DNA from: Nitrososphaerota archaeon
Lineage (GTDB): Archaea > Thermoproteota > Nitrososphaeria > Nitrososphaerales > UBA183
Direction: 5' to 3'
NCBI GenBank assembly: GCA_027886865.1
Contig: JAPCJR010000006.1
Span: forward strand, 6,649 to 70,648
DNA: 64,000 nt
Shown here: positions 8,402 to 18,213 of the stretch, piece by piece
Position numbering within the stretch: position 1 is the first letter of the stretch
How the letters are laid out: the number at the start of each line of letters is the position of its first letter
Notes under the pieces: generated by a model
Databases searched by the model: none
Seen by the model: the letters and a program-made list of their open reading frames with translations, nothing else
What the model was told of the DNA's origin: nothing
Position numbers and translations under genes: made by a program

Positions 8402-9103
8402 ATGGTAGAGCCGCAGAGAGAGTTCGCCTTCGTCTCCGACGTGCACTCGAACTTTGAGGCGCTCCGAGCCGTCCTGGACGATATGGGCAGGAGGCCGCTC
8501 TACTGCCTGGGAGACTCAGTAGGCTACGGGGCCTCGCCCAACGAAGTCGTAGACCTTCTCAAAGAGAAGGGGGCGACATGTGTGCTCGGGAACCACGACT
8601 TTGCGGCACTCAACGCCGACCCAAGCGGCTTCAACTCCAGGGCGGCCGTCGCAGTAATCTGGACCTCGAGGCACCTGAGCGATGAGAACAAGGGCTACCT
8701 CGCAGAGTTCCCGCTCAACCGGACCGTCGAGCTGGCCGGCGAGAGAGTCTACATGACCCACGGGAGCCCCGACGACAACCTCGGAGAGTACGTCTACCCG
8801 ACGACGCACTCGGACATGTTTGACTTCTACCTGAGGAAGCTCTCGGTGAAAGCCATAGCTCTCGGCCACACGCACATCCCGTTCGCTTGGTCCGAACGCC
8901 AGGGGGTCGTGTTCAACCCGGGCTCGGTCGGTCAACCGCGGGACGGCGACCGGAGGGCGAGCTACGCGATCCTCTCGGTCAACGGCGGGAAGGTAGAGGT
9001 CGAGCACAGAAGGGTCGAATACGACGTCGAGACGAGCGCGAAGAAGATAATCGAGGCAGGCCTGCCCCCTTCGCTCGCGAACAGGCTGTTGACCGGAGAA
9101 TAG
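8402..9103 (+). CDS. Calcineurin-like metallophosphoesterase
   Basis: A 233-residue protein carrying the metal-binding blocks of the MPP fold in order: SDVHSN, GDSVGYG, GNHD, THGSP and GHTHIP, ending in NPGSVGQPRDGD. This is the YfcE/MJ0936-like branch (cyclic or model phosphodiesterase activity with Mn or Ni). No signal peptide is present, so it is cytosolic. It is divergent from the small membrane protein and tail-to-tail with ileS, with four bases between the stops. The physiological substrate is unknown. Confidence 0.88.
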   Translation: MVEPQREFAFVSDVHSNFEALRAVLDDMGRRPLYCLGDSVGYGASPNEVVDLLKEKGATCVLGNHDFAALNADPSGFNSRAAVAVIWTSRHLSDENKGYLAEFPLNRTVELAGERVYMTHGSPDDNLGEYVYPTTHSDMFDFYLRKLSVKAIALGHTHIPFAWSERQGVVFNPGSVGQPRDGDRRASYAILSVNGGKVEVEHRRVEYDVETSAKKIIEAGLPPSLANRLLTGE

Positions 9104-9107
9104 AAGG

Positions 9108-12100
9108 TCACGACACGTCGATGTAGATGGGGCGGCCGTCGAGCTCGTCCTCCTCCCATTCGGCGTCGCCGGACTTCTCGGCCGTCACCTTGACCTCCTT
9201 CACGCGGACCAGGTAGGCGAGGTCCTTCTCGAGGGGCACGAGGAGGCTGGTCATCTCGTCGTCGAGCCCCGCGACGCGCGCCCTTTCGAGCACCGAGGTC
9301 GGCGAGTAGCCTCTGGCCTTCCGGAGGGACTGGAGCCGCCTCGCGACGTCCCGCATCAGCCCTTCGGCGATCAGCTTGTCATCCCTGACCTTCTCCACGG
9401 CGACCAGGACCGGTCCCTTGGCCACCGCTTCCCAATCGCCGGTGCCTTTGATGTTCAGGTCGTAGACGGTCGACGGCACCTCGAGCTCCTGGCCGTCGAC
9501 TGTAAGGCTCGGCGGCCTCCCTCCCTGGTGGATTTCCCAAGCCTCGTCGCCCTGGAGAGGCTTGAGCAGCTTCGAGACCGAGTTCGACTTCTCCTTGTAC
9601 AGGGCCCCGATTCTCGACCGGTTCGGCGTCAGTTCGAACACGATCGGCAGGTCTGCGACCGACTTGACCACAGAGACCTCCTTCACGTTGCAGAGGAGCG
9701 CTATCAGCTCCCTGGCTTCCTCGGCCAGGTGGAACGATTGCTGCGAGACGCGTATCCGGAGCTCCCTCAGAGGCCAGCGCCTCTTCAGCTTCGCCTTCAT
9801 CCTCGCGGAGTTGCACGCGCTCTCCACTTCCAGAGCGAGGTCAACGATCTCGCGGTCGTGCTTCGAACCGGCCGGAAGGGCGACCTGCGGATAGTCCGCA
9901 AGCAGCAACGGGTGCTTCCATTCTCCCGCGAGGAACGTCTCCTGGTAGAGGTACTCCGTGGCGAAGGGCGACACCGGGTGGAGAAGCAGGTCGAGCGTCT
10001 GAAGCGCGAAGGTGATCATAGAATAGATGGCGAGCCGTCTGTCCCTGCTGCTCGGGTCGTCGCTCCACAGCTCGTTCCTGACCATCCTCACGTACGTCTG
10101 GCTGAGCGTCTCCACGATCAATCCCTCTAGGCGCTTGCAGGCGTCGTTGTAGCGGCATTCCGCAAGAGCGGCCTTGACCTCGGCCGCCCCCTCCTCCAGG
10201 TTCGCGAGGAGCCACCGGTCCACGGTCGTCAGGAGTTTCTTCTCGTGGGCCCAGGCGACGGTGTGCTTCGCCGGTTCGAAGCCGTCCTGTTCCCCGTTCT
10301 GCTTCAGGTAGACATGAAGGTGGTAGAGGGTGTTGAGTATCTGGTAGGGCCTGGCCTTCATCTCCTTCAGGTCGAGGCTCAACGCGTCGACCGGAGAGCT
10401 CTTCCACATTATGTAGAACCGCAGGAGGTCGACCGAGTCGTTGTTGAGCATCCCCAGCGCGTCCACCACGTTCCCGAGGCTCTTGCTCATCTTCCGCCCC
10501 TTCTCGTCCAGGACGTGCCCCTGGAACAGGAACGCGCGGTACGGGGCCACGGGGGCCCTCTCATAGATCACGTTCAGTACGAGGAGGGTGTAGGCCCATC
10601 CCCTTGTTTGGTCTATCCCCTCCGTCAGGTGCTCGACGGGAACGAGCTCGCCCCTCTCCTCGTCCGTAAAGGAGGCCAGCGGCGCAGAACCGCTGTTGTG
10701 CCAGGTGTCCAGCACGAACGGCTCCCGCCGCGCCTCAGCGCCGCACTTGGGGCACTTGAGGACGACCCTGTCGATCCACGGCCGGTGAAGCTCGAAGTCC
10801 TTACCGTCCGGCAGTGACACGGCCTGCTTGATGATACTCTCTCTGGAGAAGGCGGGGACCTTCTCCTTGCAGGATGTGCAGACCCATATCGGCAGTGGAG
10901 TGCCCCATATCCGCTCCCTGGAGATGCACCAGGGAGGCGACTGCTTCATGAACTCGATGAACCTGTTACGGGGCTGGTCGAAGTAGTACTCGACCTTCTC
11001 CGCCGCCGCGACCAGGTTGTCTTTGATCCGGTCTATCCAGTAGAAGTACTCGCGTCTGGCCACCCAGACCAGGCGATGCCCGGACCTCCAGCAGGTGGGG
11101 TACTCGTGTTCGAGCCGACCGAGGTTGACCAGGTTTCCGCTCTCCTCGAGCAGCTTCGCGACTAGGTTGTCCGAGTCCCTCACGAACATCCCCGCAAACC
11201 TTCCCGCATCTTCAGTGAACCGGACCCTGTCGTCGATGGGCGCGAAGATCGGGACGTTCCTCCTCATCGCGACCTGAAAGTCCTCCTCTCCGTTCCCGGG
11301 AGCGAGATGGACGAGCCCGGTGCCCGTCGCGGTGTCGACGAAGCCTTCGGCGACTACCTTGTGGACCTTCCCCTCCTTGCTCAGCTTCTCCAAGCCGGGG
11401 ATCATCGAGAGCAGAGGGTGCTCGTATCGGAGGCCCTCTAGCTCGGCGCCCTTCACGACCTTGACCGTCTCGCCGAGCTCCAGGTTCAGCTCCTTGGCGA
11501 GGGCTTCCTTCCGGTCGTTCCCCAAGACCCATACCTCGTCGCCCACTTTGACATACGCATAGTCAGCGTCCGGGCTGACGCCGACGAGCTCGTCGGTGAC
11601 GACGGTGAACGGCATGGTGGTCCAGATGACGAGGTACGCGCCGTCGGCCATCCTCACCTTGTAGTAGAGGCTGGGGTCGTCGAGCGTCTCGTATCCGAGG
11701 ACCGCCTCGGCGTGACTTAGCGAGGTCATGCAGCTCGGACAGTAGGGGACCACCTTGAAGCCCTCCCCGAGTATGCCGTCGGCCCATGCCTTCTCGAGGA
11801 ACCTCCACTCTCTCTCGATGTAGGAGTCGCGGTAGGTCATGTAGGCCTTCTCGCGGTCCATGGTGAGGCCGAGCAGGGTGTCGGCCTCCTCCCAGGCGGC
11901 CAGGTACTTTCCGATGAGCCTCTTGCAGGCCTCGACCATCTTCTCCTCTCCTATCGCCTTCAGGTCTTCCCACTTGTTCCCAGAGAGGCCAAGCTCCTTC
12001 TCGGCCTGGAGCTCGACGGGCAGACCCTGACAATCCCATCCCGCCCTGAAGACGATGTTCTTCTTCGAGAGGGTGCCGAAGCGATACCACAGGTCCTTCA

Positions 12101-12326
12101 TGATCCTGCCGCGGACGTGCCCGATGTGCGGGACCCCGTTGAGTGTGGGAGGGCCTTCCACGTAGCCCACGACGGGGTTGTTCCCGAGCGCCTCCCTGAC
12201 AGCCCTGGGGAGGTCCAACTCGGCATTAAAACGCCTGACCCTAGACTCGACCGTCTTCCAGTCATAGATGGAGGGCAGCGAGGGAGTCGTCGGCTGTGAC
12301 TCAGTACGGCTGGATTTTATAACCAC
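9108..12326 (-). CDS. ileS: Isoleucyl-tRNA synthetase
   Basis: A 1072-residue class Ia synthetase. It has the HIGH signature (PHIGH, residues 66-70), the CP1 editing insertion, the Trp-rich block PPWCISRERIWGTPLPIW and KMSKSLGN near residue 612, then a long C-terminal anticodon-binding region. The length fits archaeal/eukaryotic IleRS. A Cys-x2-Cys pair (CTSCKEK) follows the catalytic core, with another (CPKCGAE) later, consistent with zinc binding. The start is GTG at 12326, 31-39 bp after an ATTTTAAAA element at 12357-12365. Confidence 0.96.
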   Translation of the reverse strand: MVIKSSRTESQPTTPSLPSIYDWKTVESRVRRFNAELDLPRAVREALGNNPVVGYVEGPPTLNGVPHIGHVRGRIMKDLWYRFGTLSKKNIVFRAGWDCQGLPVELQAEKELGLSGNKWEDLKAIGEEKMVEACKRLIGKYLAAWEEADTLLGLTMDREKAYMTYRDSYIEREWRFLEKAWADGILGEGFKVVPYCPSCMTSLSHAEAVLGYETLDDPSLYYKVRMADGAYLVIWTTMPFTVVTDELVGVSPDADYAYVKVGDEVWVLGNDRKEALAKELNLELGETVKVVKGAELEGLRYEHPLLSMIPGLEKLSKEGKVHKVVAEGFVDTATGTGLVHLAPGNGEEDFQVAMRRNVPIFAPIDDRVRFTEDAGRFAGMFVRDSDNLVAKLLEESGNLVNLGRLEHEYPTCWRSGHRLVWVARREYFYWIDRIKDNLVAAAEKVEYYFDQPRNRFIEFMKQSPPWCISRERIWGTPLPIWVCTSCKEKVPAFSRESIIKQAVSLPDGKDFELHRPWIDRVVLKCPKCGAEARREPFVLDTWHNSGSAPLASFTDEERGELVPVEHLTEGIDQTRGWAYTLLVLNVIYERAPVAPYRAFLFQGHVLDEKGRKMSKSLGNVVDALGMLNNDSVDLLRFYIMWKSSPVDALSLDLKEMKARPYQILNTLYHLHVYLKQNGEQDGFEPAKHTVAWAHEKKLLTTVDRWLLANLEEGAAEVKAALAECRYNDACKRLEGLIVETLSQTYVRMVRNELWSDDPSSRDRRLAIYSMITFALQTLDLLLHPVSPFATEYLYQETFLAGEWKHPLLLADYPQVALPAGSKHDREIVDLALEVESACNSARMKAKLKRRWPLRELRIRVSQQSFHLAEEARELIALLCNVKEVSVVKSVADLPIVFELTPNRSRIGALYKEKSNSVSKLLKPLQGDEAWEIHQGGRPPSLTVDGQELEVPSTVYDLNIKGTGDWEAVAKGPVLVAVEKVRDDKLIAEGLMRDVARRLQSLRKARGYSPTSVLERARVAGLDDEMTSLLVPLEKDLAYLVRVKEVKVTAEKSGDAEWEEDELDGRPIYIDVS

Positions 12327-12356
12327 TCAAGGCCCGCATAGTGCACGCCTGCTCGA

Positions 12357-12365
12357 TTTTAAAAA
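12357..12365 (-). promoter_or_regulatory. TATA box of ileS
   Basis: TTTTTAAAAT on the minus strand lies about 30 bp before the GTG start of ileS. A second AT-rich motif at 12313-12320 falls inside the first codons and leaves no downstream start codon in frame. Confidence 0.5.
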
Positions 12366-12386
12366 GCTTAGTCGCGCCTGCAGTTC

Positions 12387-12644
12387 TCATACCGGAGGAT
12401 TGTCGACATTGTCCTTCGGCCCGTTATCGATCTTTATGTTGCCCACCAGTATGTTGCCGACGTAGTTGAATCCGAATACGATGATGATCGCGATCAATTC
12501 TGAGTATATGTAGTACAGATGCGCTTGACTGGTCAACCCGTAGAGAATCCCTAGATTGAGCGCAGTCCCGATAGCCCCTATGAATCCGAACTTGATTCCC
12601 TTTATCGCAAATTGCCTGAGGTTCATCTTACGCTTCACATTCAT
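12387..12644 (-). CDS. Short GtrA-like membrane protein
   Basis: An 85-residue protein with two transmembrane helices and the GtrA/DPMS-flippase pattern FGFIGAIGTALNLGILYGL followed by FGFNYVGN. Full GtrA proteins have four helices and about 130 residues, so this is a half-length member. It ends in a polar Asp/Asn-rich tail. GtrA proteins are thought to move lipid-linked sugars across the membrane. It precedes ileS on the same strand, but ileS has its own promoter. Confidence 0.65.
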   Translation of the reverse strand: MNVKRKMNLRQFAIKGIKFGFIGAIGTALNLGILYGLTSQAHLYYIYSELIAIIIVFGFNYVGNILVGNIKIDNGPKDNVDNPPV

Positions 12645-12673
12645 GACGACGTATCAGGTGCCCGCAGCGAGCC

Positions 12674-12681
12674 TTATTTAA
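12674..12681 (+). promoter_or_regulatory. TATA box of the 12.7-kb hypothetical gene
   Basis: TTATTTAA lies 25-26 bp before a GTG at 12700 and about 40 bp before an ATG at 12715, both in the same frame. Confidence 0.5.
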
Positions 12682-12714
12682 CGAGGGCGAACGGAGCGTG
12701 TGCTGGTGGAGGGA

Positions 12715-13110
12715 ATGCCCAAGATTACGTATGAGCCGGTCGAGGAGATAGTAGTTCACCAGATTCTGGAATACGACAACAAGACGTTCTTCGAAGAGGT
12801 CATGAGGCAGAACCTATCCCAGCAGATTACGGTCATCCCGACGGTGAACTGGATCGATGGCATAGCGTTCTCGATATGGAGGTTCACGGACTCGGACGAC
12901 ATAGTGAAGGAGGCGCTCGAGGGGAAGGTCCACTACTTCGCCGTGTCGTTCACAAGACTCCCGTTCCAGACCCATTTCTCGGTCAACATGGCGAACCAGG
13001 ACATCAAGGTCCCGCTCAGGAAGGCTGACAACAACCCCAACTTCGTGTCGCTGGTCGGTTACCTGAAGGACTTCAAGGCAGAGAGCAAGCCCGCGTCTCA
13101 GGGCGCTTAG
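12715..13110 (+). CDS. Conserved hypothetical protein
   Basis: About 131 residues beginning MPKITYEPVEEIVVHQILEY. It is a soluble, mixed alpha/beta-looking protein with no signal peptide or recognised motif; a Trp-rich central strip (VNWIDGIAFSIWRF) stands out. The ATG at 12715 follows GGTGGAGGGA, a purine-rich stretch that could act as a ribosome binding site though very close. An in-frame GTG at 12700 would fit leaderless initiation. Divergent from the GtrA-like gene and tail-to-tail with the nuclease gene. Function not recognised. Confidence 0.7.
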   Translation: MPKITYEPVEEIVVHQILEYDNKTFFEEVMRQNLSQQITVIPTVNWIDGIAFSIWRFTDSDDIVKEALEGKVHYFAVSFTRLPFQTHFSVNMANQDIKVPLRKADNNPNFVSLVGYLKDFKAESKPASQGA

Positions 13111-13112
13111 GC

Positions 13113-14096
13113 CTAATATTCAGAGATGAACGTCTGGTCGCCCGCGAGAGGCTTGGCATCGAAGCCCTGCTTCCGCAGGTCCGATGCGAACTCCTGTGTG
13201 AATCCGTGAGTCGTGTAGACGACCTCGGGCGAGACGTCGTGGACGAGCGACATCAGCTCCTGATAGTCGCAATGGTCGCTGACGGCGAATGCATAGTCAG
13301 CTCCGAGCGAGTATGCGTATCCCGGGTCTGCGGCCCAGCCGCTGAAAGCCACGAAGGCCGCACCGTACTCCTTCTTGAGCCGCTGCGCGACCTTGTTGCG
13401 TGAGCTCATCATAGGCGAGATCATCACCCATGGTCCCTGCGGCAGGCCGGCGAGGTCGGCGGAGACTGTCTTGCCCTTCTTGAGCGATATGCCGCACTCG
13501 ACGTAGACGTCGTTGATCTTCGCCACCTGCTCGTGGAGGAAGAGCGGGGACCATGAGGAGAACAGGTGTGAGAGTATCTGCGACTTGCCGAGCGCGTATC
13601 CCATCAGGACGACTGGCTTCCCTTTGTCGAAGAGCATGCCGATCGTCGAGTTGACCTGCTTCGCGACCTGCTCGATCGGGGGGAACACGTAGTTGCTCTT
13701 CCCGAAGGTGGACTCTGTGATCAAGACGCGCGCCTTCTTGGTCCTACACTTGCTCATGAAGGCACGGTCCCTCCCTGCCGCGTCCCCGGTGTAGAACACC
13801 TCGTCCCCGAGGCAGATCGCCTTGGCTCCTAGGATGTGCCCGGAGTCGAGCAGCTTCACGCCCTCGACCGTCTCGGTGGTCCTGCCGAGGTCGAACCCGC
13901 GGACCTTCGCGAGCATCCGCGTCTCCCTCGAGGCCAGCACCCTAGTTCTCGGGTCGGGGTTTTGGACATGGTCCATGTGGGCATGTGAGATGAACGTATA
14001 GTCCGACCGCACAGGCCCCTTGGGGTCGAGCGCGAAGGTGGAGACGCCGTATTCGACCATGATGCCATTGCCCAAGGAGATCTTCGCACGACCCAT
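13113..14096 (-). CDS. Metallo-beta-lactamase-fold exonuclease-like protein
   Basis: A 327-residue protein with the metal motif SHAHMDHV near residue 38, a second metal block YTGDAAGRD, and later ITEST and SDHCDYQEL. The order and the C-terminal YTTHGF block fit the archaeal branch of predicted RNA/DNA exonucleases of the beta-lactamase fold (YSH1/SNM1-like). The likely role is RNA 3'-end processing or DNA repair, with divalent metal. No KH domain is present, so it is not the archaeal CPSF itself. Confidence 0.78.
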   Translation of the reverse strand: MGRAKISLGNGIMVEYGVSTFALDPKGPVRSDYTFISHAHMDHVQNPDPRTRVLASRETRMLAKVRGFDLGRTTETVEGVKLLDSGHILGAKAICLGDEVFYTGDAAGRDRAFMSKCRTKKARVLITESTFGKSNYVFPPIEQVAKQVNSTIGMLFDKGKPVVLMGYALGKSQILSHLFSSWSPLFLHEQVAKINDVYVECGISLKKGKTVSADLAGLPQGPWVMISPMMSSRNKVAQRLKKEYGAAFVAFSGWAADPGYAYSLGADYAFAVSDHCDYQELMSLVHDVSPEVVYTTHGFTQEFASDLRKQGFDAKPLAGDQTFISEY

Positions 14097-14181
14097 TGTG
14101 AGGCCCTGCTCGCTGGGTGCTGCTGCCTCGGTTTATCTCTCTTGCGAGCGCGGAACTGACGGCTCCAGTCGCGATCGGATG

Positions 14182-16500
14182 TCAGGACGTTATCTGGACT
14201 ACCCTGAAGGCCTTCCAAGACCCGGACTTGACCTCGACTCGCAGCTCAATCCGGTCCAGTAGCTTCTTCCTCTCTAGCCTCTTCCACCCCGCGGATTCCT
14301 GGTCGAACTCCTCGAGGTCGACGTAGAGCGACCGTGCTATTGGTTTTCCTCGTACGGGTATCGATACCGCGCCGGCGTAATCGCCGGTCCCCTGGTTCCC
14401 CAGGCAGAGGAGGAGCGATACCTGGTCCCAGAACAGCAAGCCTTCGAAGGGAGCCGCGACGTCCAATCGCTCGGCTCCCTGGTACCGCTTAGAACCCTCG
14501 ACCTCGACGGAAGCGTAGCTCGATGCCTTGAAGGGCTGAGCCGAGGTCCTCCCGATGAAGATGCACCCAGGAGCTCCAAGCTCCAGGTTGCGCACGAGGA
14601 GCCAGCGGAGCCTCGAAGTGTCCGGCGGGCGCAGCCTGGCCCCCTGCGGGGTGAAAGAGAGCCCCAGCTCTCCGACTAGCACCGCTTCGATGAACCTCGA
14701 CGCAGCCACGGGGTCTGAACCGACGACCCCGATCGTCTTCCTCTCTGGGTCAAGCCAGTAGGGGAACTCTCCGGGAACCCCACCCATCGCCTCGCACTCG
14801 GAATACACCAGCTTGGACACCTTCTCCAGCTGGAGCCCTGCGATGCTGGGGTAACCGGACGTGTAGGCAAGCAGAGCATGAGCCAGGGAGGCCCGCGTCC
14901 AGAAGCCTCCGAGCTGCCCGTCCCCGTACGAGGGATTGTAGTATAGCGCGTTGGTGCTCGGGACGGTCCGGGGCCCGAATCCCGTCTCGAAGTCCTTCTC
15001 CAGCAACCGGTGTATGATGGAGGAGACGAGGTTGTGGTCGAAGGCGTTGTAGGATAGGGCGACGGCCTGGTCGGCCGTGACCTCCTTGTGGAGCCTGCCC
15101 TTGGAGTCGAGGTTGAGGGCGAGATGGCCGCTCTCTGCGTCTTTCAAAGTTGAGCCTACCGCATCGATCACCTTCAAGCTCGCTTCCTTGAAACCGGCGG
15201 AGTCTGTCCCCTTCCCGATCGTATAAGCGAGAGTGGCGAGGTCGCTGAGGGAACGTGACGCTATGATGTTGGTCTCGCTGAGTTCACCGGTCGGGTAGCC
15301 GGAGCCTAGCCTCCTCCTCCAGCCATCTGGAGACAAGGGACCGGTCGTGATGAGACCCTTCGATGCGGCGCCGCGCAGCGCCTCGCCTGCCTTCCTCAGG
15401 GCCGGGTACCACTTTCTCGAGAGCTTCTTGTCAGCCTTTAGCTGGAGATGGCCGCACGCTTGGATCAGGAAGAGCGCCGTCTCTAGCGGGCCGGGGCCGT
15501 TGGAGCCCGCGTGTGGCATGAAGCCGTCCTTCCGCTGCGACTGCTTGAAGACGTCTAGCTGCTTCTCGAAGTAGGCTGGCCTCAGCATCCGGAGTCCGAA
15601 GCCGCTCGACAGCCTCTCCAGTCCGTCAGCCTCGGCCTCCATCGAATGCATCGAGGCTCCGGCCCAGGCGTAGGCGAAATTCAGGGATGGGCTGGAGGAC
15701 CTTATGACCGGTTCGGGGTCGATGCGCCTCTGGTCCCTCTCTTTGCCCGCCAGGAGGGAATTGAACTCTGAAAGAGCGACCTCGAGCGAGGACGGATGGT
15801 ATAGAGCTGCGATGCGGAATTCGGCGGAGGCGCCCGGCTGAAGCTCGAACTCCTGCTCCGTGAGGACGAGTATCGCACCGGACATCCCGGCGGTGCTGTC
15901 CGGCAGCTCTCCGGAACCGATAAGGTCGACGGCCCTCTGCTTGTCCTTGGTCATGTAGATGGTGGAGGGGATGGGCGAGAACCCGATTATGCGGACCCCC
16001 GTCGTGTCGCCGACATCGTCCATCACAACGTGGTCGCCACGGTTGAACGCGTTGACGCCTATCTCTCCCGGAGGGTCCCTCTCACGCCTGAAGTTGAGCG
16101 AAGTCGGGTCGTGAATGGTGAGGAGCCTCAGCCTCAGGCTCGTCTCGGCCCGGTTAGTGACCTTCACCCGGCGCGAGTATCCCTCGGAGGCTCCACTGAA
16201 GGACGACAACGACTGAGAGACCTGCAGAGGCTCCTGCGACCTGAACTCTAAGGAGAGAGGGGAGAGCCTGACCTTCAGGTCCTTAGGCTTCTGGGATATC
16301 CTGACACCGGCTTGGACTTTGAAGATCTCGACGGCCTCTCGCCCGAAGACGAGCTTGCCGAAGCGAGAGGAGTGCAGGGAGGAGACGCTCGCGTCCGGCT
16401 CGACCCTGAGCCGGTCATAGCCGCTGGCAAGGAAGAGGCTGCGCCTCAGCTGGGCGGCTGAGAATTCCCTGGCGTCCGCTAGAGGAGCCTCCTGTTGCAT
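14182..16500 (-). CDS. Amylo-alpha-1,6-glucosidase / glycogen-debranching-like protein
   Basis: A 772-residue protein. The N-terminal half (about 1-260) is beta-rich like the sugar-binding domain of debranching enzymes. The centre (about 280-640) is an all-helical (alpha/alpha)6-barrel-like region. The block FGPRTVPSTNALYYNPSYGD followed by GGFWTRASLAHALLAY resembles the GIRTLSPxxxxYNPxSYHNGSVWP segment of GGDEF-unrelated GH families that cleave alpha-glucans. A short beta domain closes the protein. No signal peptide is present, so it acts in the cytosol. Exact substrate (glycogen, trehalose or protein-linked glucan) unknown. Confidence 0.65.
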   Translation of the reverse strand: MQQEAPLADAREFSAAQLRRSLFLASGYDRLRVEPDASVSSLHSSRFGKLVFGREAVEIFKVQAGVRISQKPKDLKVRLSPLSLEFRSQEPLQVSQSLSSFSGASEGYSRRVKVTNRAETSLRLRLLTIHDPTSLNFRRERDPPGEIGVNAFNRGDHVVMDDVGDTTGVRIIGFSPIPSTIYMTKDKQRAVDLIGSGELPDSTAGMSGAILVLTEQEFELQPGASAEFRIAALYHPSSLEVALSEFNSLLAGKERDQRRIDPEPVIRSSSPSLNFAYAWAGASMHSMEAEADGLERLSSGFGLRMLRPAYFEKQLDVFKQSQRKDGFMPHAGSNGPGPLETALFLIQACGHLQLKADKKLSRKWYPALRKAGEALRGAASKGLITTGPLSPDGWRRRLGSGYPTGELSETNIIASRSLSDLATLAYTIGKGTDSAGFKEASLKVIDAVGSTLKDAESGHLALNLDSKGRLHKEVTADQAVALSYNAFDHNLVSSIIHRLLEKDFETGFGPRTVPSTNALYYNPSYGDGQLGGFWTRASLAHALLAYTSGYPSIAGLQLEKVSKLVYSECEAMGGVPGEFPYWLDPERKTIGVVGSDPVAASRFIEAVLVGELGLSFTPQGARLRPPDTSRLRWLLVRNLELGAPGCIFIGRTSAQPFKASSYASVEVEGSKRYQGAERLDVAAPFEGLLFWDQVSLLLCLGNQGTGDYAGAVSIPVRGKPIARSLYVDLEEFDQESAGWKRLERKKLLDRIELRVEVKSGSWKAFRVVQITS

Positions 16501-16583
16501 GGGTCCTGGTCGGTCTCCGAGAACTAATGGGAGAGGATTTAGCTAAGTTGAGCGAATGTTTAGCCGATGTTTACAAGTCGCGC

Positions 16584-17990
16584 CTAAGTCCGCTTCCACT
16601 GCGTGCCACCCGGAGCGTCCTGCAACACGACGCCCTTGCGTCTCAATTCCTCCCTGAGCTCGTCGGCCCTCTTGTAGTTGCCCTTGGCCCTCGCCCTCTC
16701 TCGCTCCAGGATTAGGGCCTTCAGCTCCCCGGGTAGCTCCTCCTTCTCGAACTTCATGATACCGAAGACCGAGTCGACTCTCCTCAGAGTTTGCATGATT
16801 TCATCGCGGCCCCCCTGAGAAAGGTTGCCTTCGTCTATTGCGGTGTTGATAGTCCTTTGGAAGCCGTAGAACGCGGCGAGCGCCTCCGGCATGTTAAGGT
16901 CTTCATCCATCGCCTCTTCGAACTCCTTCAGGAAGGTCGCACTCGCCGACCCGCCAGGGTCAGGTGATGAACCTGAGACCGCGTCGAAGGCGCCCGACCC
17001 AAGTCGTTTGATGAACTCGTCGGCTCTCTCTATGTTCTTCGCAGCCTGCCCCAGCGAGTCATCTGTGAGGTTAAGCTCGTCCCTGTAGTGGGCACCGATG
17101 AGGAACAGACGTATGGCGCGGGGGTTGAACCCTCTATCCAGAAGCTCCCGCACAGTCACGATGTTCCCGGAAGACTTGTGCATCTCCTCTCCCTCGATGT
17201 TCAGGAACTCGGCGTGCAGCCAGTACCGCGCGAAGGGTTTGCCCGTGACCGCCTCCGACTGCGCGATCTCGTTCTCGTGATGCGGGAACCTCAAGTCCTT
17301 CCCGCCAGTGTGGATGTCGAAGCTCTCTCCCAGATACCGGACCGCCATCGCGGAGCACTCGATGTGCCAGCCCGGTCGTCCCTTGCCCAACTCCGTCTCC
17401 CAGAAGACCTCTCCATCCTCTGGGTCCCATGCCTTCCAAAGCGCAAAGTCGTGAGCGCCCATCTTCTCGTAGTGGTCCGCCGATACGCGCGCTCCCTCCT
17501 CGAGTTCCGCAGGCTTCACCCCGGACAGAGCGCCGTACCTCTCGAAGGTCCTTATCGAATAGTAGACCGAGCCGTCATCCGTCTTGTACGCATGTCCCGA
17601 TCGGAGCAACGAGTCTATCATCGAGACCATCTCGGGTATGTGCTGCGTGGCCCTGGGAAAGAAATCGGCTTTTTGGAAGTTAAGCGCCTCCATGTCGAGC
17701 ATGAACGCGTCACTGTAAAAGTCGGTGAGCGCCTTGAGGCTCTTGCCCGTCTCCTTCATCCCCCTGATTATCTTGTCCTCCACGTCCGTCAGGTTCTTGA
17801 CCTGTGTGACTTTGTATCCCTTGAAGACCAGATATCGGCGGAGCACGTCCTCGAACGTGAACGTCCTGAAGTTCCCTATGTGGGCATAGTTCCACACGGT
17901 CGGGCCGCAAGTGTACATCCGGACCTCTCCCTCGCGAATCGGTTCGAATGGAACCACCTTCCTCCCGAGGCTGTTGTAGAGTCGCAGCAA
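16584..17990 (-). CDS. cysS: Cysteinyl-tRNA synthetase
   Basis: A 468-residue class I synthetase. It starts [16 protein letters not shown], has zinc ligands in [17 protein letters not shown] and [11 protein letters not shown], and HIGH as HIGN in [10 protein letters not shown]. The KMSKS loop reads EMHKSSGN, so the first Lys is replaced by Glu and the first Ser by His. The catalytic second Lys is kept. The C-terminus holds a short helical anticodon domain (DALR-like). Likely start ATG at 17990 with a CTTATCA element about 28-35 bp upstream. A tRNA-Cys(GCA) lies 5.5 kb away. Confidence 0.95.
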   Translation of the reverse strand: MLRLYNSLGRKVVPFEPIREGEVRMYTCGPTVWNYAHIGNFRTFTFEDVLRRYLVFKGYKVTQVKNLTDVEDKIIRGMKETGKSLKALTDFYSDAFMLDMEALNFQKADFFPRATQHIPEMVSMIDSLLRSGHAYKTDDGSVYYSIRTFERYGALSGVKPAELEEGARVSADHYEKMGAHDFALWKAWDPEDGEVFWETELGKGRPGWHIECSAMAVRYLGESFDIHTGGKDLRFPHHENEIAQSEAVTGKPFARYWLHAEFLNIEGEEMHKSSGNIVTVRELLDRGFNPRAIRLFLIGAHYRDELNLTDDSLGQAAKNIERADEFIKRLGSGAFDAVSGSSPDPGGSASATFLKEFEEAMDEDLNMPEALAAFYGFQRTINTAIDEGNLSQGGRDEIMQTLRRVDSVFGIMKFEKEELPGELKALILERERARAKGNYKRADELREELRRKGVVLQDAPGGTQWKRT

Positions 17991-18017
17991 CTTCGAGGGA
18001 AACCGTCGCGGTAGATG

Positions 18018-18026
18018 TGATAAGGG
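18018..18026 (-). promoter_or_regulatory. TATA-like box of cysS
   Basis: The minus strand carries CCCTTATCAC about 28-36 bp before the cysS ATG. Confidence 0.4.
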
Positions 18027-18060
18027 TTTTTTGTTGCTAAAATAAAGAGGGAGGGAGAAC

Positions 18061-18213
18061 TTACTTAGTGAGCTTGCCTATTCTGAATATTGGCTTGCCG
18101 CAAGAACCACATATGCCCTTGATCGCAGCTCTTCCGTTCTTGAGCTTGATCTGCTTTGGACTCTTGATCTCCCTATTCTTCTTCTTCTCGTATACGCAGT
18201 AGCCAGTGACCAT
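18061..18213 (-). CDS. Small zinc-finger-like protein, DUF5679-type
   Basis: A 50-residue basic protein, MVTGYCVYEKKKNREIKSPK onward, with CVY near the start and a C-terminal CGSCGKPIFRIGK. Two Cys pairs suggest one zinc site. This layout is known as a short conserved archaeal family of unknown function. The ATG at 18213 is chosen because the frame upstream is AT-rich and carries a TATA-like element (18247-18257). Possibly nucleic-acid binding; function unknown. Confidence 0.65.
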   Translation of the reverse strand: MVTGYCVYEKKKNREIKSPKQIKLKNGRAAIKGICGSCGKPIFRIGKLTK

